From contig ONKO01000012.1 of assembly GCA_900318445.1 (NCBI GenBank), forward strand, positions 17,601-81,600: DNA of 64,000 nucleotides, given 5' to 3'. Position 1 is the first letter of the stretch. Each line of letters begins with the position of its first letter. The notes under the pieces are model-generated. The model searched no databases. It was not told where the DNA came from and saw nothing but the letters and a program-made list of their open reading frames with translations. A program made the translations under genes and the position numbers. Below are positions 61,757 to 64,000 of the stretch, one piece after another. The DNA comes from an uncultured Bacteroidales bacterium. Lineage in GTDB: Bacteria > Bacteroidota > Bacteroidia > Bacteroidales > UBA932.

Positions 61757-62505
61757 CTTTCAACACCTACGGAGACAAAGCGAATCCCGATCTGCTTCTG
61801 ATACCCGGGCTAGGGGTGTCTTATGAAATATTCCTCCCGCTGATTGATATCCTGAAAGACCAGTTCCATATCGTTGCAGTCGGAATTGACGGCTTCCTGC
61901 TTGGGAAGGAATCGGCCTTTACTTCCGTTGACGACCAGGCAGGGCAGATTATTGAATACGTTCTGGAGAACCTGGGAGGTCACTTTGATTGTGCTTATGG
62001 TTTGTCGCTGGGCGGAAAGATTCTTTCACGTGTGCTTGAGCGCCGTGAGATTGTCATCGATCACGCCATTATGGACGCGGCACCGCTGCTGCCACTCCCC
62101 AAGTGGCTTGTGGATCCCCTTCGCTACTACCAGAGCCTCAATGTCTGGACCTGTTACCACTGGACCGGTTTCTGGAAGTGGGCGTTCCATTCCCATTACT
62201 TCGACGTGCTTCTTGACGAATGCCGGAAAGTGTGGGTCTACGGCAAGGGAAAGTCCGTACGAGACGGATACAAAGATGTCTATACCCACAAGTTGGAGTC
62301 CATTCAAGGGGCCGATATCCACTTCTGGTACGGAACAAAGGAGGCCTTTGTAGCCAAACCGCAAGCCAGGCACCTCTGCATCCTCAACCCCGACACTCAC
62401 GTTGAGGTGTTTCCCGGAATGAACCACGGGCAACTTCTCATTGACCATCCCGAGGAGGTCGCACGGAGAATCAAGTCAATGATCCTGTCAGGGAAGACAA
62501 AGTGA
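61753..62505 (+). CDS. Alpha/beta-hydrolase
   Basis: 250 residues with the alpha/beta-hydrolase fold: LLLIPGLGVSYEIFLPL (oxyanion region), nucleophile elbow GLSLGG with the predicted Ser, an acid around HFWYGTKE and catalytic His in GMNHGQLLIDHPEEV. No signal peptide, so cytoplasmic. The overlap with the methyltransferase gene suggests they act on related, perhaps lipid-like, substrates. Confidence 0.87.
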   Translation: MTFNTYGDKANPDLLLIPGLGVSYEIFLPLIDILKDQFHIVAVGIDGFLLGKESAFTSVDDQAGQIIEYVLENLGGHFDCAYGLSLGGKILSRVLERREIVIDHAIMDAAPLLPLPKWLVDPLRYYQSLNVWTCYHWTGFWKWAFHSHYFDVLLDECRKVWVYGKGKSVRDGYKDVYTHKLESIQGADIHFWYGTKEAFVAKPQARHLCILNPDTHVEVFPGMNHGQLLIDHPEEVARRIKSMILSGKTK

Positions 62506-62530
62506 CCCACCCCAAATGCCACGCCCCGCA

Positions 62531-62544
62531 GATGTACGTACATC
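62531..62544. repeat. Perfect 14-bp palindrome GATGTACGTACATC
   Basis: It lies 26 bases after the hydrolase stop, before the larger palindromes. A regulator site or structural element; not assigned. Confidence 0.4.
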
Positions 62545-62558
62545 GGCTGGGAAGTCTA

Positions 62559-62652
62559 CACTGCGGGTAACGTGACAATTTAAGTCCGGTTACCCGCAAA
62601 AAAGGCCTTTTTTGACGGTAACTTGACCTAAAATGTCAAGTTACCCGCAGTG
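62559..62652. repeat. Nested palindrome (family C), copy 1
   Basis: TGCGGGTAAC (62562-62571) pairs with GTTACCCGCA (62589-62598), and GTAACTTGAC (62618-62627) pairs with GTCAAGTTAC (62635-62644). The outer arms CACTGCGGGTAAC (62559-62571) and GTTACCCGCAGTG (62640-62652) also pair with each other, so two alternative folds exist. The first hairpin recurs at 63190-63226 with the same 17-base loop. Confidence 0.7.
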
Positions 62653-62782
62653 GGATATCAAAAAGAAAAAAGACTTTGTAAAGTGGTTGGTAGTGACCCA
62701 AAGTGACCCCAAAAATCTATCTGGTTCTAGAGGGTCTGAAGAATAATGATTACCTTTGAGAGTCAGATAAATCGAGATTTGT
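62653..62782 (+). promoter_or_regulatory. Promoter region of the small membrane protein gene
   Basis: TACCTTTG at 62751-62758, 24 bases before the ATG, is an exact -7 match. The box lies at the edge of a 29-bp direct repeat that recurs at the end of the TIGR04076-like gene. No other feature seen in the A-rich remainder. Confidence 0.5.
62753..62781 (+). repeat. 29-bp direct repeat, left copy
   Basis: CCTTTGAGAGTCAGATAAAT and the following 9 bases match 63551-63579 at 25 of 29 positions. The two copies enclose three small genes and one family C hairpin. Confidence 0.7.
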
Positions 62783-62983
62783 ATGAAACTGAAGAAAAGA
62801 AAGCTCAAGTTTGCAGTGATATTTGGAATCTGCTGGTTTGCGTTCCTGGTCCTGCTGGTTGACGGGATTCTGAAATTCCAGACACTCCTCGACTATTTCG
62901 GGTCATACGCCTTGGTGGAGATTTCGCTGATTCTGTTGGTCGTACTACCTACATTGGCGGTATATATCTTTACAAAAGAATAA
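62783..62983 (+). CDS. Small two-helix membrane protein
   Basis: 66 residues: a very basic start (KLKKRKLK), helix FAVIFGICWFAFLVLLVDGI and helix VEISLILLVVLPTLAVYIF. No known family. It is followed after 14 bases by another small membrane protein gene, so they probably form an operon. Confidence 0.65.
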   Translation: MKLKKRKLKFAVIFGICWFAFLVLLVDGILKFQTLLDYFGSYALVEISLILLVVLPTLAVYIFTKE

Positions 62984-62997
62984 TTAATCGAAGCCTT

Positions 62998-63183
62998 ATG
63001 AACATGCCGAAACTTCTTCGAATTCTTTTTGCTCTTTCCATTGTGCTTGCTGTGTTCTTTGGCATCGGGCTTCTTGTCCCGGATATGAAGGACAATCAGC
63101 TTGGCAGAATAGGAATGTGGTGCGGCTTTATCTCACAGCTGCTCCTCGCAGTATCAATGTACCTTGAGATTCGTAAGCATTAA
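62998..63183 (+). CDS. Small two-helix membrane protein
   Basis: 61 residues: helix ILFALSIVLAVFFGIGLLV and helix GMWCGFISQLLLAVSMYL, joined by a short polar loop. No known family. Second gene of the small-membrane-protein pair. Confidence 0.65.
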   Translation: MNMPKLLRILFALSIVLAVFFGIGLLVPDMKDNQLGRIGMWCGFISQLLLAVSMYLEIRKH

Positions 63184-63189
63184 ACGCTC

Positions 63190-63226
63190 TGCGGGTAACG
63201 TGACAGTTTCAGTCCGGTTACTCGCA
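63190..63226. repeat. Family C hairpin, copy 2
   Basis: TGCGGGTAAC and GTTACTCGCA with a 17-base loop, near-identical to 62562-62598. It lies 6 bases after the preceding stop. Confidence 0.7.
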
Positions 63227-63255
63227 ACCAAGAGTGGCAATATATCGCAATTCCA

Positions 63256-63564
63256 ATGAAAATCAGAATCACAGCAATCAGGAAGGCTTCCTATCCGGAT
63301 TTGATGGCGAAATATGAGAACCCTATCGAGCACGCTTGCGATGTGCAGGAAGGGCAGGAGTGGATTTCGATTGACGGCAAGTGTCCAGAAGGGATGTGTC
63401 CTTCGGCCTGGGAATCCATGAGAGAGTTTGTCGAGGCTTTGGCCCGTGGAGAAGGAAACTTCTACGACGGCTGGATGAAGAATCCAGGCAGCGCTATGAT
63501 CAGCTGCAACGACGGCTTCCGGCCGGTGAGTTTCTACATTGAAGTGATTCCCTTTGAGAGTTAG
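63256..63564 (+). CDS. TIGR04076-family protein
   Basis: 102 residues. The pattern (KIRITAIRK, then VQEGQEWISIDGKCPEGMCP, FYDGWMKNPGSAMISCNDGF, RPVSFYIEVI) matches the small TIGR04076 family, which has conserved cysteines and unknown function. The stop codon falls inside the right copy of the 29-bp direct repeat. It may be cotranscribed with the small membrane genes or separated by the hairpin upstream. Confidence 0.8.
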   Translation: MKIRITAIRKASYPDLMAKYENPIEHACDVQEGQEWISIDGKCPEGMCPSAWESMREFVEALARGEGNFYDGWMKNPGSAMISCNDGFRPVSFYIEVIPFES

Positions 63565-63579
63565 ATAAATCGAAATTGC
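63551..63579 (+). repeat. 29-bp direct repeat, right copy
   Basis: Matches 62753-62781. Here it encodes the last residues (PFES, stop) of the TIGR04076-like protein. Confidence 0.7.
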
Positions 63580-63610
63580 TCGGCCCGGTGTTCTTACCCT
63601 GCAAATTTTA

Positions 63611-63700
63611 TGGACCGGTAGGAGCAAAAAGGGCCAAAAATGCTTATACTCTGCCACTTGAGTGGACCGGTAGGAGCACCCGGGGAAGCACCCGGGGACC
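63611..63700. repeat. Direct repeats TGGACCGGTAGGAGCA and GC-rich tandem
   Basis: TGGACCGGTAGGAGCA occurs at 63611-63626 and 63663-63678. The second copy runs into a 12-bp tandem (GCACCCGGGGAA, GCACCCGGGGAC). Part of the interval recalls a tRNA D-arm on the minus strand, but there is no T-arm. No gene is supported here. Confidence 0.55.
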
Positions 63701-64000
63701 AAAAAGCGCTCAGGATGAGAGGGCGTCAAATTCTCTGTTTGTCGGTCTCCCGGTTCTTCTTGATAATGCCAACCCCGGGCAGGACTTGTTTCTTAACGTA
63801 TTAATACACAATCGATTGCAAAACCATTCATGCCCGAACCCTGTTAAAATGGGTTCTTCGTCACTTTCGGTGCTAAAAAAATATGGCTAATCAATTGATA
63901 TTCAATTGATTAGCCTTGAATTTTCGGATAATTTTTCGTAACTTAAGGTGCTAAACAAAGGTTACTATTGAATGCCCGAAAATGCTGAAGGCAAAGTTAC
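63701..64000. repeat. AT-rich terminal region with hairpin and direct repeats
   Basis: GGCTAATCAATTGA (63885-63898) and TCAATTGATTAGCC (63902-63915) form a perfect 14-bp stem with a 3-base loop. It is flanked by direct repeats of the form TTCGTnACTTnnGGTGCTAAA at 63857-63877 and 63935-63955. Composition is unlike the GC-rich genes. No ORF is convincing. The structure could be the edge of a mobile element continuing beyond the window. Confidence 0.5.

Noticed and set aside
63626-63670. tRNA gene on the minus strand (D-arm-like CTCAAGTGGCAGAG)
   Set aside because: No T-arm or acceptor stem can be built around it and the interval is covered by direct repeats.
63576-63890. A 104-codon ORF at the right edge
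   Set aside because: It runs across direct repeats and a GC tandem, has a composition unlike proteins and no promoter box.

Overview
The window is a chromosomal segment of an uncultured-type, gut- or rumen-like Bacteroidales bacterium (phylum Bacteroidota). The evidence is the many promoters with the Bacteroidota -7 box TAnnTTTG, an ECF sigma/FecR pair in front of SusC/SusD genes, the Bacteroidales ATP synthase gene order atpD-C-B-E-F-H-A-G, and abundant short secreted lipoproteins (fimbrillin-like, Fibrobacter-paralogue-like, DUF1573, PCMD). The genus cannot be fixed from sequence alone. No rRNA, tRNA or CRISPR array was found.

Layout. 1-6830 is core metabolism: frr, then a tight aromatic amino acid operon (prephenate dehydratase, aminotransferase, prephenate dehydrogenase, DAHP synthase/chorismate mutase), lpxK, and convergent pfkA. 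6930-15200 is an accessory island: a 2079-residue secreted RHS/YD-repeat polymorphic toxin with a JAB-like C-terminal tip, a lipoprotein immunity candidate, then a second copy of the rhs promoter and signal sequence joined to a displaced toxin tail and its putative orphan immunity gene. Near-identical hairpin repeats bracket the island. 15227-16261 is dusB. 16417-28490 is a polysaccharide or glycan utilisation locus: ECF sigma, FecR anti-sigma, SusC, SusD, a GH18 endoglycosidase, a DUF1735/LamG surface protein, a DUF1573 protein and an Ig-like/LamG lipoprotein. 28585-31475 carries rplM, rpsI, rpsB and tsf. 31527-32321 is a PCMD protein. 32420-39050 is the complete F-type ATP synthase operon.

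39256-47470 holds a propeller-sensor histidine kinase, a NarL-like response regulator and two downstream operons of exported proteins, including one with ten CxxC zinc-ribbon-like repeats. A shared inverted repeat (TTGTGG-N9-CCACAA type) precedes the regulator and both target operons, so this looks like a self-contained, unnamed envelope regulon. 49051-55248 pairs a TPR-AraC membrane regulator with an operon of a small membrane protein, a beta-barrel, an S41 protease and an M13 protease; AraC-type tandem direct repeats with a 21-bp pitch precede the operon. A second membrane AraC regulator (58387-59478) is followed by the same kind of 21-bp-pitch repeats. 60519-63564 holds small membrane proteins, a methyltransferase/hydrolase pair and a TIGR04076-like protein. 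The last 430 bp is repeat-rich and gene-poor.

The most striking non-gene structure is a 45-bp imperfect palindrome that always occurs as two units 6 bp apart, at five intergenic sites (ten units). Its arms are conserved and its central 14 bp vary. A second hairpin family (ATAACGC...GCGTTAT) surrounds frr and the rhs island. Several genes appear to have very short or absent 5' untranslated regions, because the -7 box lies only a few bases before the start codon.
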